A stretch of 64,000 bases of DNA from NCBI RefSeq assembly GCF_024297185.1, contig NZ_JANCTD010000002.1, forward strand, positions 124,001 to 188,000, written 5' to 3'. Position numbers and translations under genes: made by a program. Source of the DNA: Lewinella sp. JB7 (GTDB lineage: Bacteria > Bacteroidota > Bacteroidia > Chitinophagales > Saprospiraceae). Of this stretch, positions 43,201 through 51,612 are shown piece after piece (the stretch's first letter is position 1; each line of letters starts with the position of its first letter). The notes beneath the pieces are model-generated. The model was not told the origin of the DNA and did not search any database. It saw only the letters and a program-made list of their open reading frames with translations.

Positions 43201-43376
43201 GGTCGTACTACCGCTTGCCCAGCTGGGGATGTTTCGCCCTCGACGGCCGGAACCTGGAGAAAACGGGGGTGGAGCCGGATGTGCGGGTAGACAATACCAT
43301 GCCGGACCGGCTTCACGACCGCGACCCTCAACTCGAGCGCGCGATCGACATCATCCTGTCGGAACCGCGGCGGTGA
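40284..43376 (+). CDS. Tricorn-like S41 protease with WD40/PD40 propellers and PDZ
   Basis: A 1030-residue exported protein with signal peptide (LTLLLLFISGVLLGQ). The N-terminal 600 residues form PD40/TolB-like propeller blades (SVSPDGRWLAFSSDQYGNHD, WSPDDRFLAF, WSPDGRYLYFSSA). A C1/linker and a PDZ domain (SGDRITQIDGTPVDPTTNRE) follow near 770, then the S41 domain. The serine nucleophile is in NEQSLSDAEMTAEGF, preceded by LDLRYNTGGNVHND. It matches Tricorn protease homologues. Its stop abuts the bshC stop (TGATCA). Confidence 0.9.
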   Translation: MRLTLLLLFISGVLLGQNLYFADEPALTPDGGELLFSYSTDLWKVPTPGGTAVRITALEGTETRPSVSPDGRWLAFSSDQYGNHDVYLMPLAGGPIKRLTFHEADDRVEGWSWDSQRIYFTSGRYNRMSTYTVEATGGTPRRLFGDHYFNNVHNAVEHPDGSVYFNESWESSLFVHRKRYRGPFNPDIKSYQPATDTYVRHTDWEGKDMLPVINRAGTVYFVSDRDNEEYNLYQLDGDRVRRILTDDRSVYAPTISAAGNVIAYVKDYQLHTLDPETGQEKPVPVTVNGYEGLAVAQDFSTRGNVTAFAVARDGKKLAFVSRGELFVSDTEGKYIRQLATGPGRVGEVHWLKDHRTLLFNQTENGYQNWFTVAADGSGEMRQRTKETRNNRKLTLSHDTTRAVYLSGRDQLRVMDLATFTSETVVTDELWAIQNTQPRWSPDDRFLAFNVRRDFEMDILVHEFATGETHNLTETGVSEWGPYWSPDGRYLYFSSARHQPGYPRGGGDANVYRLPLRRYAEPFRAAAFAELFHEDSTATDSVTRIDRRDIMRRAEVIGSSFGNQGSVAVIEDGKKQIVLYGGDQEGGKTKLFKTVLEPFTDEKTESIAGDGIGGADDLVTVKGEHYLLGGGKVMKLNLKENKAEAIELDHTFRRVLRPEFEQMFYETWANLEENFYDDEFHDVDFTALRDRYAQFLPYVTTRADLRRLTNDLLGELNTSHFGFYSDGEEEKTTFGTKSLDLGLTYAADDPYLVHAVIRNGPADYYDIDIRSGDRITQIDGTPVDPTTNREAYLVRPSVDREIAVTLQRGDRQLVVHLHPNGYGAANGDRYDEWVDRNQALVDERTARKAAYVHMKNMGGGELDNFLNEMVSEGHQREALILDLRYNTGGNVHNDVLQFLDQRPYLQWRYRNGALTMQPNFTPAAKPIVLLINEQSLSDAEMTAEGFKHLELGTVVGMPTYRWIIFTSGQGLVDGSYYRLPSWGCFALDGRNLEKTGVEPDVRVDNTMPDRLHDRDPQLERAIDIILSEPRR

Positions 43377-44975
43377 TCAGTCGGGCTGAATAACCACCAG
43401 GCCCTCTTCGAGGGGATCGAGTTCGGCGATCAATAGGTCGAACATACCCTCTCCCTCCTGCAGGTAGATGTTGAGGAAGTTGTCGTAGCGCTCCTGGAGT
43501 CCGTTCGCGGGAAAGAGTTTATCGCGCAGCCCGCGGATCTGATTCATCGCCGTCTCGAATCGCTGCTTCTCCGTGCGCCGCAGCCTGCCCTCCAGGTTTT
43601 CCACGGCCTTGGCCTGCCGCGCGTGTTCGCCCATCACGGCCTTGGCTAGGGTAGGGTCGATACGCTCCGCTTTCTCCGCGATGCCGCGAAATAGTTCCTC
43701 CAGCGCGGCGAGTTCCTCCTGCAGGCTGAGTTCGTTCTCGGACTGTTTGGCAACGTAGTCCCGGATGATGAGGTCAGCGTCGCGGAATAATTCGCGGTAG
43801 TCCAGGCCAAGCTTCTCCAGTTTCTTCTGGTTGCCGCGGTCGATCCAGAGAACGGAATTACGGCGGATCAGCATCGGGAAATTCAGACCGAAGGCGGCGA
43901 ACTGCTCCTTTCGTTCCAGCCAGTAGGCGATTTCCCCGCCACCTCCGAGGTAGGCCAGATTGGGAAAGATCAGTTCCTGGTACAGCGGTCGCATCACGAC
44001 GTTCGGACTGAACCGTTCCGGGTGTTCGCGGAGCTCGGTGCGCATGTCCTCCTCGCTAAACGCAAGGTCGGTGTCCAGTACCCGAAAGCGGTCGCCTTCG
44101 CGCACGATGCGGTTGCGGCCGGCCGGTTCCTCGGTCAGGTAGAACAGGTTGATGTCGCGGGCGTGGGCCTGGCCGCTGTATCCGGCTTGTTCCAGTCGGT
44201 GTTGCGCACCCTCGATGAGGGGCTGGCTCACCGATTCGAACAGTTCGCGTTCCATCAGCGGGCGGAAGGCGCGTTTGAAGGCCGTGTGCTGCATGTCGGC
44301 CACTACCAGGCCGTATTTGCCGAATAGCTCGTGCACCAGCGCTACGGCTCCCTCGCCGTAGGTTGCGTGGGCGGTGTAGGCCGCTTCGATGCGTTGGTAA
44401 ATCGATTGGGCCGTTTCCCGGTCGCCGAGAATATCCTTCAGGGACTCCAGCGCGTCGGTGAGCGAGTGGGAGGGACGCCGACCGACCGGCCCCGCCCCCT
44501 CGTGCTTCCATTCGATCCGGTTGCCGTAAACGTGTGCGTGGTTGACTTCCTCGAAATCGTGGTCTTCCGCCCCGCTGATGAAAACGGGGACGAAAGCGTG
44601 TTCGGGATAACGGGTAGCCAGCTTGCGGGCCAGGTGAATGACCGAACAGATTTTAAGCACGTAGTAGAGGGGGCCGGTAAACAGGGAGGGCTGGTGGGCC
44701 GTGATTACCGTGAAGGTTTGGCGGGAACGCAGGAGCGATAAATTCTCGGGGGCTTCGCCCGCCAACCCGAGATTGGCATATTGCTCGGTAAGGGTACTGA
44801 CCAGGAGCTCGCGGTCGGTATTGTCGCGCTCCTTGTCAACCATTACCTGCCCGAAAGCGTCCAGATTTACCGGGTAAACGTAGAAATCCTTAAGATCTTC
44901 GCTACCCGTTGCGTAGGCAATATCACGTTGGGAAAACTGGGGGACCTGAGCAAAGGGTATGCGTTCTATTTTCAT
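43377..44975 (-). CDS. bshC: Putative cysteine ligase BshC (bacillithiol biosynthesis)
   Basis: A 532-residue protein of the BshC family, which adds cysteine to glucosaminyl-malate to complete bacillithiol. Typical blocks are TAHQPSLFTGPLYYVLKICS, FVPVFISGAEDHDFEEVNHA and PNVVMRPLYQELIFPNLAYL with GGGGEIAYWLE. A coiled-coil segment near 395-485 fits the family. bshA and bshB are not in the window. It is convergent with the Tricorn-like gene and divergent from the gene at 45031. Confidence 0.93.
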   Translation of the reverse strand: MKIERIPFAQVPQFSQRDIAYATGSEDLKDFYVYPVNLDAFGQVMVDKERDNTDRELLVSTLTEQYANLGLAGEAPENLSLLRSRQTFTVITAHQPSLFTGPLYYVLKICSVIHLARKLATRYPEHAFVPVFISGAEDHDFEEVNHAHVYGNRIEWKHEGAGPVGRRPSHSLTDALESLKDILGDRETAQSIYQRIEAAYTAHATYGEGAVALVHELFGKYGLVVADMQHTAFKRAFRPLMERELFESVSQPLIEGAQHRLEQAGYSGQAHARDINLFYLTEEPAGRNRIVREGDRFRVLDTDLAFSEEDMRTELREHPERFSPNVVMRPLYQELIFPNLAYLGGGGEIAYWLERKEQFAAFGLNFPMLIRRNSVLWIDRGNQKKLEKLGLDYRELFRDADLIIRDYVAKQSENELSLQEELAALEELFRGIAEKAERIDPTLAKAVMGEHARQAKAVENLEGRLRRTEKQRFETAMNQIRGLRDKLFPANGLQERYDNFLNIYLQEGEGMFDLLIAELDPLEEGLVVIQPD

Positions 44976-45030
44976 GGTGTTGTCTACAAATTATGTCTCC
45001 AAAGGTTTGTTACCGGAACCCCCGACCCCT

Positions 45031-46125
45031 ATGCAGAAAGTCTGGAAAATCGTTCGCTGGCCCCTTATTCTCCTGGGGGCCTACGTAGCCGGAATACTCC
45101 TGTACGGGACGGTGACCGACTGGACACCAGCGGAAAGGCAAGTTCTACGACCGAGCGGGGAACAGACCGCGCCGGTGCCATTGATAAGTGATTCCATCGT
45201 CACCCTGATTACCTGGAACGTCGGCTTCGGGGGCATGGGGGCGGAGGACTACTTCTACTCCAACCGCGGCGATTTCTTCTGGACCGAACTCGGCAAGGCC
45301 CGGGCTTCGCGGGACAACGTGGAGCGGTACGTAGCCGGCCAGCAACTCACGCTGACCAGCACTCAGTCAGACTTCTTTCTATTGCAGGAAGTCGATTCCG
45401 CCAGCCGTCGCAGCTACTACACCGATCAGGTGACGCTAAACCGGGAGGCCCTGCCGGATTTCAGCGCGTACTATGCCCCAAACTTCCGGAGTAAACGGGT
45501 CCCCATTCCCGTCTTCCAACCCTGGGATCACTACGGGGCCGTGGAAAGTGGATTGCTGAGCCTGAGTCGTTACCAACCGCTTACCGCCGAAAGAATATCA
45601 CTGCCCGGAACGTTCCCGTGGCCCACCCGGCTCTTCCAGCTCGATCGGTGCGTACTGCGGCAGGTGTTTACCGTACGGGGCGATCGGGAACTGGCGGTGT
45701 ACAACGTGCACCTGTCCGCCTACGACGACGACGGCAGCCTGCGGCGACACCAGATGAACTATATCCGATCACTTGTCTTGGATGATCAGGCGGCCGGCCG
45801 TTACGTCATTGCCGGCGGCGACTGGAACCAACTTCCGCCGGGATTTAATTGGTTCTCCTTAAATCCCACGGTAGAGGAGACTATTCTCCCGCCGGGAGTC
45901 GGCTTCGACTTCATGCCCTCCGGCTGGAACTGGGCCTACGATCCCGCCGTGGCCTCGGTACGCAAGTCCGACGACGTGTACGACAGCCACCGGAGCGAAC
46001 GCAGCGTGATTGACTATTATTTGACCAGTCCCGACGTCCGCCTGCTCCGGATAAAGGCGCTCGATCAGGACTTCCGCTTCAGCGATCACCACCCCGTTTA
46101 TCTGGAAGCCGAACTGCTTCCGTAA
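45031..46125 (+). CDS. Endonuclease/exonuclease/phosphatase-fold protein, membrane anchored
   Basis: A 364-residue protein. The start at 45031 gives an N-terminal membrane segment (IVRWPLILLGAYVAGILLYG). The EEP fold is recognised by LITWNVGFGGMG, FFLLQEVDSASRR, VYNVHLSAYDDD, IAGGDWNQLPPG and the terminal DHHPVYLEAEL, which hold the metal and catalytic residues. The substrate could be a nucleic acid, phosphoinositide-like lipid or other phosphoester. It is probably anchored in the inner membrane facing the periplasm. The lipoprotein gene begins 9 bases later. Confidence 0.87.
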   Translation: MQKVWKIVRWPLILLGAYVAGILLYGTVTDWTPAERQVLRPSGEQTAPVPLISDSIVTLITWNVGFGGMGAEDYFYSNRGDFFWTELGKARASRDNVERYVAGQQLTLTSTQSDFFLLQEVDSASRRSYYTDQVTLNREALPDFSAYYAPNFRSKRVPIPVFQPWDHYGAVESGLLSLSRYQPLTAERISLPGTFPWPTRLFQLDRCVLRQVFTVRGDRELAVYNVHLSAYDDDGSLRRHQMNYIRSLVLDDQAAGRYVIAGGDWNQLPPGFNWFSLNPTVEETILPPGVGFDFMPSGWNWAYDPAVASVRKSDDVYDSHRSERSVIDYYLTSPDVRLLRIKALDQDFRFSDHHPVYLEAELLP

Positions 46126-46134
46126 TTTGGTGTT

Positions 46135-46938
46135 ATGGCCGCTATGAAACAACTCCTCTCCCTTACCTCCCTCCTGCTATTGCTATTTATCGCCGCGTGT
46201 TCACCGGGGGACATCGAACCCACCACCGAAACCGTGACGGTCACGGACGAGAACCCGGCGGCGGAGGGATTCGACGAGCGGGGGTCGGATGCGAAGGCTA
46301 TTGCCATTGCCGACAGCGTAGTGAAATACCACGGCGGACGCCGCGCCTACGATGAGGCGCGCTTCTTGAAATGGACCTTTTTTGGCGTACGCACCCTCAC
46401 CTGGGATAAGGAGGAAGACCGGGTACGTATCGAAGTGCCCGAAAAGGAAATGATCTACTTACTGGATTACAGCGACGACGACCTCACCGGCGCCGTGCGT
46501 AAGGAAGGGGTCGAAATGACCAACCCCAACAGCCTGGCTATTTACCTGCAGTCCGCCAACTCCATGTGGATCAACGACAGCTACTGGCTGGTTCAGCCCT
46601 TCAAGCTGAAGGACAGCGGCGTCACGCTCAAGTACGTCGGGGAGGAAACCGATCCCCAACAGAAGCGACCATCAGAGATCCTGGAGCTTACCTTCAACGA
46701 GGTCGGTGATACGCCGGGTAACCGGTACCGCCTGTACGTGGACAAGGAGAATTACCGCATCAATACCTGGCAGTTCTTCCGCAGTGCCACCGACGAGGCG
46801 CCCGCCATGGAAACTCCATTTAATGGGTACCGGGACTACAACGGCATTATGCTCTCGGGCGACCGTGGCGGACGGTTTCAGCTTTCCGATATCGAGGTGC
46901 TGGACGAAGTGCCCGAAAGCGTCTTCACCCAATTCTAG
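46135..46938 (+). CDS. Lipoprotein of unknown function
   Basis: A 267-residue lipoprotein with signal peptide LLSLTSLLLLLFIAAC and Cys lipobox (IAACS). ATG at 46135 or 46144 could be the start. The mature part contains IADSVVKYHGGRRAYDEARFLKW and a beta-rich body ending in FQLSDIEVLDEVPESVF. The pattern resembles the Bacteroidota DUF6503-type/LolA-like proteins, but I am not certain. It is probably anchored to a membrane facing the periplasm. It shares its stop region (CTAG, 46935-46938) with the double AAA+ gene. Confidence 0.72.
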   Translation: MAAMKQLLSLTSLLLLLFIAACSPGDIEPTTETVTVTDENPAAEGFDERGSDAKAIAIADSVVKYHGGRRAYDEARFLKWTFFGVRTLTWDKEEDRVRIEVPEKEMIYLLDYSDDDLTGAVRKEGVEMTNPNSLAIYLQSANSMWINDSYWLVQPFKLKDSGVTLKYVGEETDPQQKRPSEILELTFNEVGDTPGNRYRLYVDKENYRINTWQFFRSATDEAPAMETPFNGYRDYNGIMLSGDRGGRFQLSDIEVLDEVPESVFTQF

Positions 46939-49592
46939 AATCCGATCCGTTTGCGCTGGATGGACAGTTCCTTCGTGTCCAGTTTGAGGTGCTCGACGTC
47001 CGCCTTGAGAATGCGGGTCTGCTTGCCGGACTGGGTAGTACCGCCGGAAGCTTGTCGTAGGTCGTGTCGCCGTAAAACGTCGACGACGATCTGGCGTACC
47101 GTGCGCGCGTTGCCGAAATAAGCATCCCGGTACTTATACAGAAAGGCGAGGTAATTGGACAAGTGCGTACGGGCCGGACCGGTTAGTTGTGCCTGTCGCT
47201 GACCGAACATCCGCTCGGCGATCTCCGTGAGCTGCGTGGGGGTGTAATCCTCAAAGCGCAACACCTTGTCGAAACGGCTGCTCAGGCCGGGGTTGGCCTT
47301 CAAAAAGGCGTCCATATTATCTGGATAGCCGGCTACGCAAACGAAAAATTCACCGCGCTGGTCCTCCATCCGTTTCAGCAGGGTTTGGACGGCTTCGTCG
47401 CCGAAGTCACCCCGCTGGGACGTTTTTAGTTGGGTGAGAGAGTACGCCTCGTCGATAAATAAGACTCCCCCCAGGGCTTCCTCGATCACCTTTGCCGTCT
47501 TTTCCGCCGTCTGGCCCACGTAGCCCGCCACCAGTCCCTGACGATCCGTTTCCACGATGTGGCCGCGTTCGAGGATGCCTAACGCATTGTAGAGCGTAGC
47601 GAGAATACGGGCGATCGTGGTCTTTCCCGTCCCCGGATTGCCCACCAGTACCGTGTGGAGCTGGAAGGCGTTGAGCACGTCGCGACTGGTCTTACGGTAG
47701 TACCGGACCAGGCTGACGAGTTCGTTCAGTTGGTCCTTGATGTTGTCCATACCGACCAGCCCGTCAAGTTCGGCCAGGGTGGCGGCCAGGAGGGGTTCGT
47801 TGACCGGAATGGCCGGACGCTCCTGATTGTAGAGCAGTTTGATCTTACGCACGTCGGTGGCTTCGATGGTGCTCAGGTGATCGTCGCTGAGACTGGCTCC
47901 GGTTTCGTCGCGGGACATGAGGCGCAGGGCCATCTGTATTTTCACTTTTTCAACCAGGTCGTGCACGTAGCGCGCGTTGCCGAAAGTGCGGTCGCGGTCG
48001 CGGAAGGCCTGGGTGATCGTTTCGTCGATCAGGGCCTTGGCTTCCAGCGTTAGTTTTACTCCCAGTTGTTTGGCTGCGTAGTCCGCGATACGGCTCAGTT
48101 CCTGGGGCAGGAAGTTCCGAAATTCGTAGTGATGCTTAAAGCGGGACTTAAGTCCGGTGTTGCTGTCCAGGAAGCGGGTCATCTCCTCGGTGTAGCCGGC
48201 GACGATCACCGCCAGGTCCCCCCGGCCATTCGACATTTCCTTGACCAGGATTTCAATGACCTCACGACCGAAGTCCTTGCCGTCGTCATTGCTGCGGGCC
48301 AGTGAGTATGCTTCGTCGATGAACAGCACCCCGCCCCGTGCGCTCTCGATGACTTCCCGCGTTTTCGGTGCCGTCTGCCCAATGTACTCCCCGACTAAAT
48401 CGACGCGGTCGGCCACTACGGTGTGTCCGTTGCTGAGTAAGCCCATCTTCTTGTAGAGCTTTCCCATCATTCGGGCGACCGTCGTTTTACCCGTGCCCGG
48501 GTTACCGCTAAAGACCGCGTGTACGTCGATGCCGGTGTCCATGGCGAAGCCCCGCTGTTGTCGCAACTGGAGGAACTGTATATACACTGCGTGGTCCCGC
48601 ATCTGTTGCTTGACTTCGTGCAGACCGATCAGGGCGTCTAGTTTGCCCATTATCTCTTCGAATGTTCCGGATTCCTCGTCCTCGGCGTTGAGCACCGCCG
48701 GGCGGTCGCTTCCCGGTAGGTAGACGGCCGGATAGCCGGTTACCGCCTCGTCCTGAACGCTGAATTTTACGGAAGCCAGCAGGCAATCGAGGAAAACAAT
48801 GTCGGCGGTGTAATTATCCTCCCGCCACAAGTTGGGGTTGGCCGCGCCCCAGCCGGCGGTGACCTTTACGGTTTCCTGATCGACCTTAATTTGCTGCAGG
48901 CGGACCACCTGCCCCTTCACTTCCCGGGCCTCGTTCTGAAACTTGGTGAAGAGCTCGAGGTGCCAGTCCTGTTCCCGCTGCAGGTTCTGCAGGAGCAGCT
49001 CGACGTAGATGTAACGCGTTTCCTGACTGGAAAACTGCCGCAAGTAGAGCCGGTCTTCCTCACTGACGTCATCGTAGGGCCCTTCGTACAGTTTGACCGA
49101 AAGTAGTTTCAGGTACTTGTCCGCGACCCGCACCACGTCATCGTCGTCGTCCTCATCCACTTCGCGGGATGGAGCCGATTCGATGACGTAGAAATACTTC
49201 TTTCCGATCTTTTGCCCGTCCACGATGGCTTCCCAGTAGTAAATGCCGGCCTTCCAAAAAGTGCCTTTCTTCTGATTGCCCCATCCCTCCCGTAGGTACA
49301 CGATGTGGTCGAACCGACTCACTTCCTTATCGACCGACAGCGCGCACACTTCCGTTTTTCCCTGGTCGGTGACTAAATAACACTTCAGATCTACGTGCAG
49401 GGACCAGTCCTCCTCGTCGAAGCGCTTGTTGTACAGCGACAGTTCGGAGTACACGTATGCGGTTTCGTGCCCATCGAAGACCTGACGGTACTTCTTCGCG
49501 TTATCCCAGAGGTACTCCGTGGAATTATAAACCTTCAGTTCCCTGAACTTAAAGGAGGGTGTCGACGTCGCTTTTTCTTGGCTCTCCCGCAT
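46935..49592 (-). CDS. Double AAA+ ATPase (CbxX/CfxQ type) with duplicated N-terminal domain
   Basis: An 885-residue cytoplasmic ATPase. Residues of about 36-139 and 184-282 are two copies of a beta-rich domain sharing the pattern ETxYxYxEL...DWxL...GWG...W...Y...KFxV. They are joined by an acidic linker (EVDEDDDDDVV). Two AAA+ modules follow. AAA1 has Walker A GNPGTGKTT (363-371), Walker B GGVLFIDEAYSLA and an Arg finger region GLKSRF. AAA2 has GNPGTGKTT (651-659), GGVLFIDEAYSLT and GLSSRFDKVLRF. Both look catalytically complete. CbxX-type ATPases remodel Rubisco, secretion proteins or other complexes; the partner here is unknown. ATG 49592 is chosen over TTG 49628. Confidence 0.85.
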   Translation of the reverse strand: MRESQEKATSTPSFKFRELKVYNSTEYLWDNAKKYRQVFDGHETAYVYSELSLYNKRFDEEDWSLHVDLKCYLVTDQGKTEVCALSVDKEVSRFDHIVYLREGWGNQKKGTFWKAGIYYWEAIVDGQKIGKKYFYVIESAPSREVDEDDDDDVVRVADKYLKLLSVKLYEGPYDDVSEEDRLYLRQFSSQETRYIYVELLLQNLQREQDWHLELFTKFQNEAREVKGQVVRLQQIKVDQETVKVTAGWGAANPNLWREDNYTADIVFLDCLLASVKFSVQDEAVTGYPAVYLPGSDRPAVLNAEDEESGTFEEIMGKLDALIGLHEVKQQMRDHAVYIQFLQLRQQRGFAMDTGIDVHAVFSGNPGTGKTTVARMMGKLYKKMGLLSNGHTVVADRVDLVGEYIGQTAPKTREVIESARGGVLFIDEAYSLARSNDDGKDFGREVIEILVKEMSNGRGDLAVIVAGYTEEMTRFLDSNTGLKSRFKHHYEFRNFLPQELSRIADYAAKQLGVKLTLEAKALIDETITQAFRDRDRTFGNARYVHDLVEKVKIQMALRLMSRDETGASLSDDHLSTIEATDVRKIKLLYNQERPAIPVNEPLLAATLAELDGLVGMDNIKDQLNELVSLVRYYRKTSRDVLNAFQLHTVLVGNPGTGKTTIARILATLYNALGILERGHIVETDRQGLVAGYVGQTAEKTAKVIEEALGGVLFIDEAYSLTQLKTSQRGDFGDEAVQTLLKRMEDQRGEFFVCVAGYPDNMDAFLKANPGLSSRFDKVLRFEDYTPTQLTEIAERMFGQRQAQLTGPARTHLSNYLAFLYKYRDAYFGNARTVRQIVVDVLRRHDLRQASGGTTQSGKQTRILKADVEHLKLDTKELSIQRKRIGF

Positions 49593-49770
49593 TAGGGTAA
49601 AGTAACTCCATTCAACGATAACGTGCAACTACCGCGGCAGCTACCGGCGGCGGTGGCCGGGTGATGGTAAACGAAGTCCGGGGGATATGTCGGTAACTTA
49701 ACATCCAGGCAACTTACCACCGCCCCGGTTCGGTTATCTTCACGGATATGAACGGAACAACCGCAACCCC

Positions 49771-50265
49771 ATGAACACGAAGGCTTTAACCGAAATGAAG
49801 TGGCGACGGTACGATGGTCGCCGAATCGTACAACCCATTGCGGAAGCCGTTGAGGCGACCATCGTCCGGGAACGGGCAGACGGGCACCGCCTCAAGGTTT
49901 GTATAGGTACGGACAGCCAGGTCCGGGGTAAGATCGTGGAATTTGCCACCGTCATCGTCTTCCTACGGGAAAAGCGCGGCGGATTCATGTTCATCGCCAA
50001 CTATAAAAGCGAAATGACGATGAGTCTGCGCGAGCGAATGATCCTGGAGGTCGGCCATTCGGTTGAGATCGCGTATGCACTCTGCGGCATCCTGGACAAG
50101 CACGACGTGGAGTTGGAAGTGCACGCCGACATCAATACCGACCCCCACTTTCAGAGTAACGTGGCGTTGAAGGAAGCGATGGGGTACATTCTGGGTATGG
50201 GTTTCGTATTCAAGGCCAAACCCGATGCCTTTGCCTCCTCGGCCTGCGCGGACAAGGTCTGCTAA
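49771..50265 (+). CDS. YkuK-type (DUF458) RNase H-like protein
   Basis: A 164-residue soluble protein of the YkuK/DUF458 family, predicted RNase H-like fold. The acidic and conserved stretches are KVCIGTDSQVRGK, RERMILEVGHSVEIAY and HADINTDP, which place several Asp residues as expected for metal binding. Function in bacteria is not established. The start at 49771 gives MNTKALTEMKWRRYDG, consistent with the family. It is separated by 178 bases from the divergent AAA+ gene. Confidence 0.8.
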   Translation: MNTKALTEMKWRRYDGRRIVQPIAEAVEATIVRERADGHRLKVCIGTDSQVRGKIVEFATVIVFLREKRGGFMFIANYKSEMTMSLRERMILEVGHSVEIAYALCGILDKHDVELEVHADINTDPHFQSNVALKEAMGYILGMGFVFKAKPDAFASSACADKVC

Positions 50266-50313
50266 GTAGTCCGAATGCGTATCTTTCGCGGATAACCAAC
50301 CGAAACCGAATAC

Positions 50314-51612
50314 ATGCGCCCCGTACTGACTCCGTTCGCTCTGCTGCTTGCACTGAGCCTGACCGCCCAGACAAATTATTCCTCCACCGCGGACGCCGCC
50401 GCGACCATCGAGGACCGGGTGATTGAATGGCGACATCACGTACATCAGTACCCGGAACTCAGCAACCGGGAATACGAGACGGGGAAATACATCGCCGATC
50501 ATTTGGAATCACTCGGCCTGGAGGTCCACCGCAACGTAGCCCATACGGGCGTCGTCGGTGTGCTGCGCGGCGGCAAACCCGGCGGAGTGGTAGCCCTGCG
50601 CGCCGATATCGATGCCCTGCCGGTCACCGAGCGGGCCGAAATACCCTACGCCAGCAAGGCCAAAGGAGAATACCGTGGCGAGGAGGTCGGGGTGATGCAT
50701 GCCTGCGGGCACGATACCCACGTGGCGATGCTCATGGGAGCTGCCGAGGTGCTCACCCGGCAGAAGGCTGACATCCCCGGTACGATCGTATTTCTGTTTC
50801 AACCCGCCGAAGAAGGTGCTCCGGAGGGAGAAGAAGGAGGAGCCGAGCTTATGGTTAAGGAGGGGGTACTGAAAGATTACGGCGTGGAGGCCGCCTTCGG
50901 AATTCACATCAACTCCCAAACGCCGATCGGACACGTAAATTACAAACCCGGCGGTGCCATGGCGGCCAGTAACAGCTTCACCATCACCGTTAAGGGGAAA
51001 CAGGCCCACGGCTCCGCTCCCTGGTCCGGAGTGGATCCCATCACGGCCGCCGCCCAAATCGTGACGGGCCTGCAGATGATCGTTGCCCGGCAGACGGAGC
51101 TCACCAAGGAACCGGCCATCATTAGCGTCGGCAAGATCCAGGGCGGTGTTCGGAATAATATCATTCCCGAGGAGGTCACCATGATCGGAACCATCCGTAC
51201 GCTGGACGAGGACATGAAAGCCGAAATATTCGACCGCATCCGGCAGACCGCCACCAACATTGCGGCCAGCAGCGGGGCGGAAGCGGAAGTCGTCATCAAC
51301 GACGGCTACCCCGTCACGTACAACGATCCCGCCATGACGGACCGGATGCTGCCCACCCTGGAGGCAACGATGGGAGCGGAGAACGTGCACCTGGTGCGGC
51401 CGATCACGGGTGCCGAAGACTTCTCTTTCTTCGCCCGCGAGGTACCCAGCTTGTTCGTATTTCTCGGCGGTATGGACCCCTCCATGGATCCGGCCGACGC
51501 CCCCGGCCACCACACCCCGGACTTCGTCGTTGACGATCGGGGACTGAAGTATGGCGTACAGCTCTACACGAATTTAGCGCTGGACTACCTCCACAAAGAA
51601 CATGGTAAGTAA
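50314..51612 (+). CDS. M20D-family amidohydrolase, exported
   Basis: A 432-residue metallopeptidase of the M20 amidohydrolase family (IAA-amino-acid/hippurate hydrolase type). A short signal peptide (LTPFALLLALSLTAQ) suggests export. Metal ligands appear in RADIDALP, HACGHDTHVAMLMGAA, QPAEEGAPEGEEGGA, and the C-terminal TGAEDFSFFA. The dimerisation domain (about 210-330) is present. It probably removes N-acyl groups from amino acids in the periplasm. The DUF4421 gene overlaps its 3' end by 11 bases. Confidence 0.88.
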   Translation: MRPVLTPFALLLALSLTAQTNYSSTADAAATIEDRVIEWRHHVHQYPELSNREYETGKYIADHLESLGLEVHRNVAHTGVVGVLRGGKPGGVVALRADIDALPVTERAEIPYASKAKGEYRGEEVGVMHACGHDTHVAMLMGAAEVLTRQKADIPGTIVFLFQPAEEGAPEGEEGGAELMVKEGVLKDYGVEAAFGIHINSQTPIGHVNYKPGGAMAASNSFTITVKGKQAHGSAPWSGVDPITAAAQIVTGLQMIVARQTELTKEPAIISVGKIQGGVRNNIIPEEVTMIGTIRTLDEDMKAEIFDRIRQTATNIAASSGAEAEVVINDGYPVTYNDPAMTDRMLPTLEATMGAENVHLVRPITGAEDFSFFAREVPSLFVFLGGMDPSMDPADAPGHHTPDFVVDDRGLKYGVQLYTNLALDYLHKEHGK

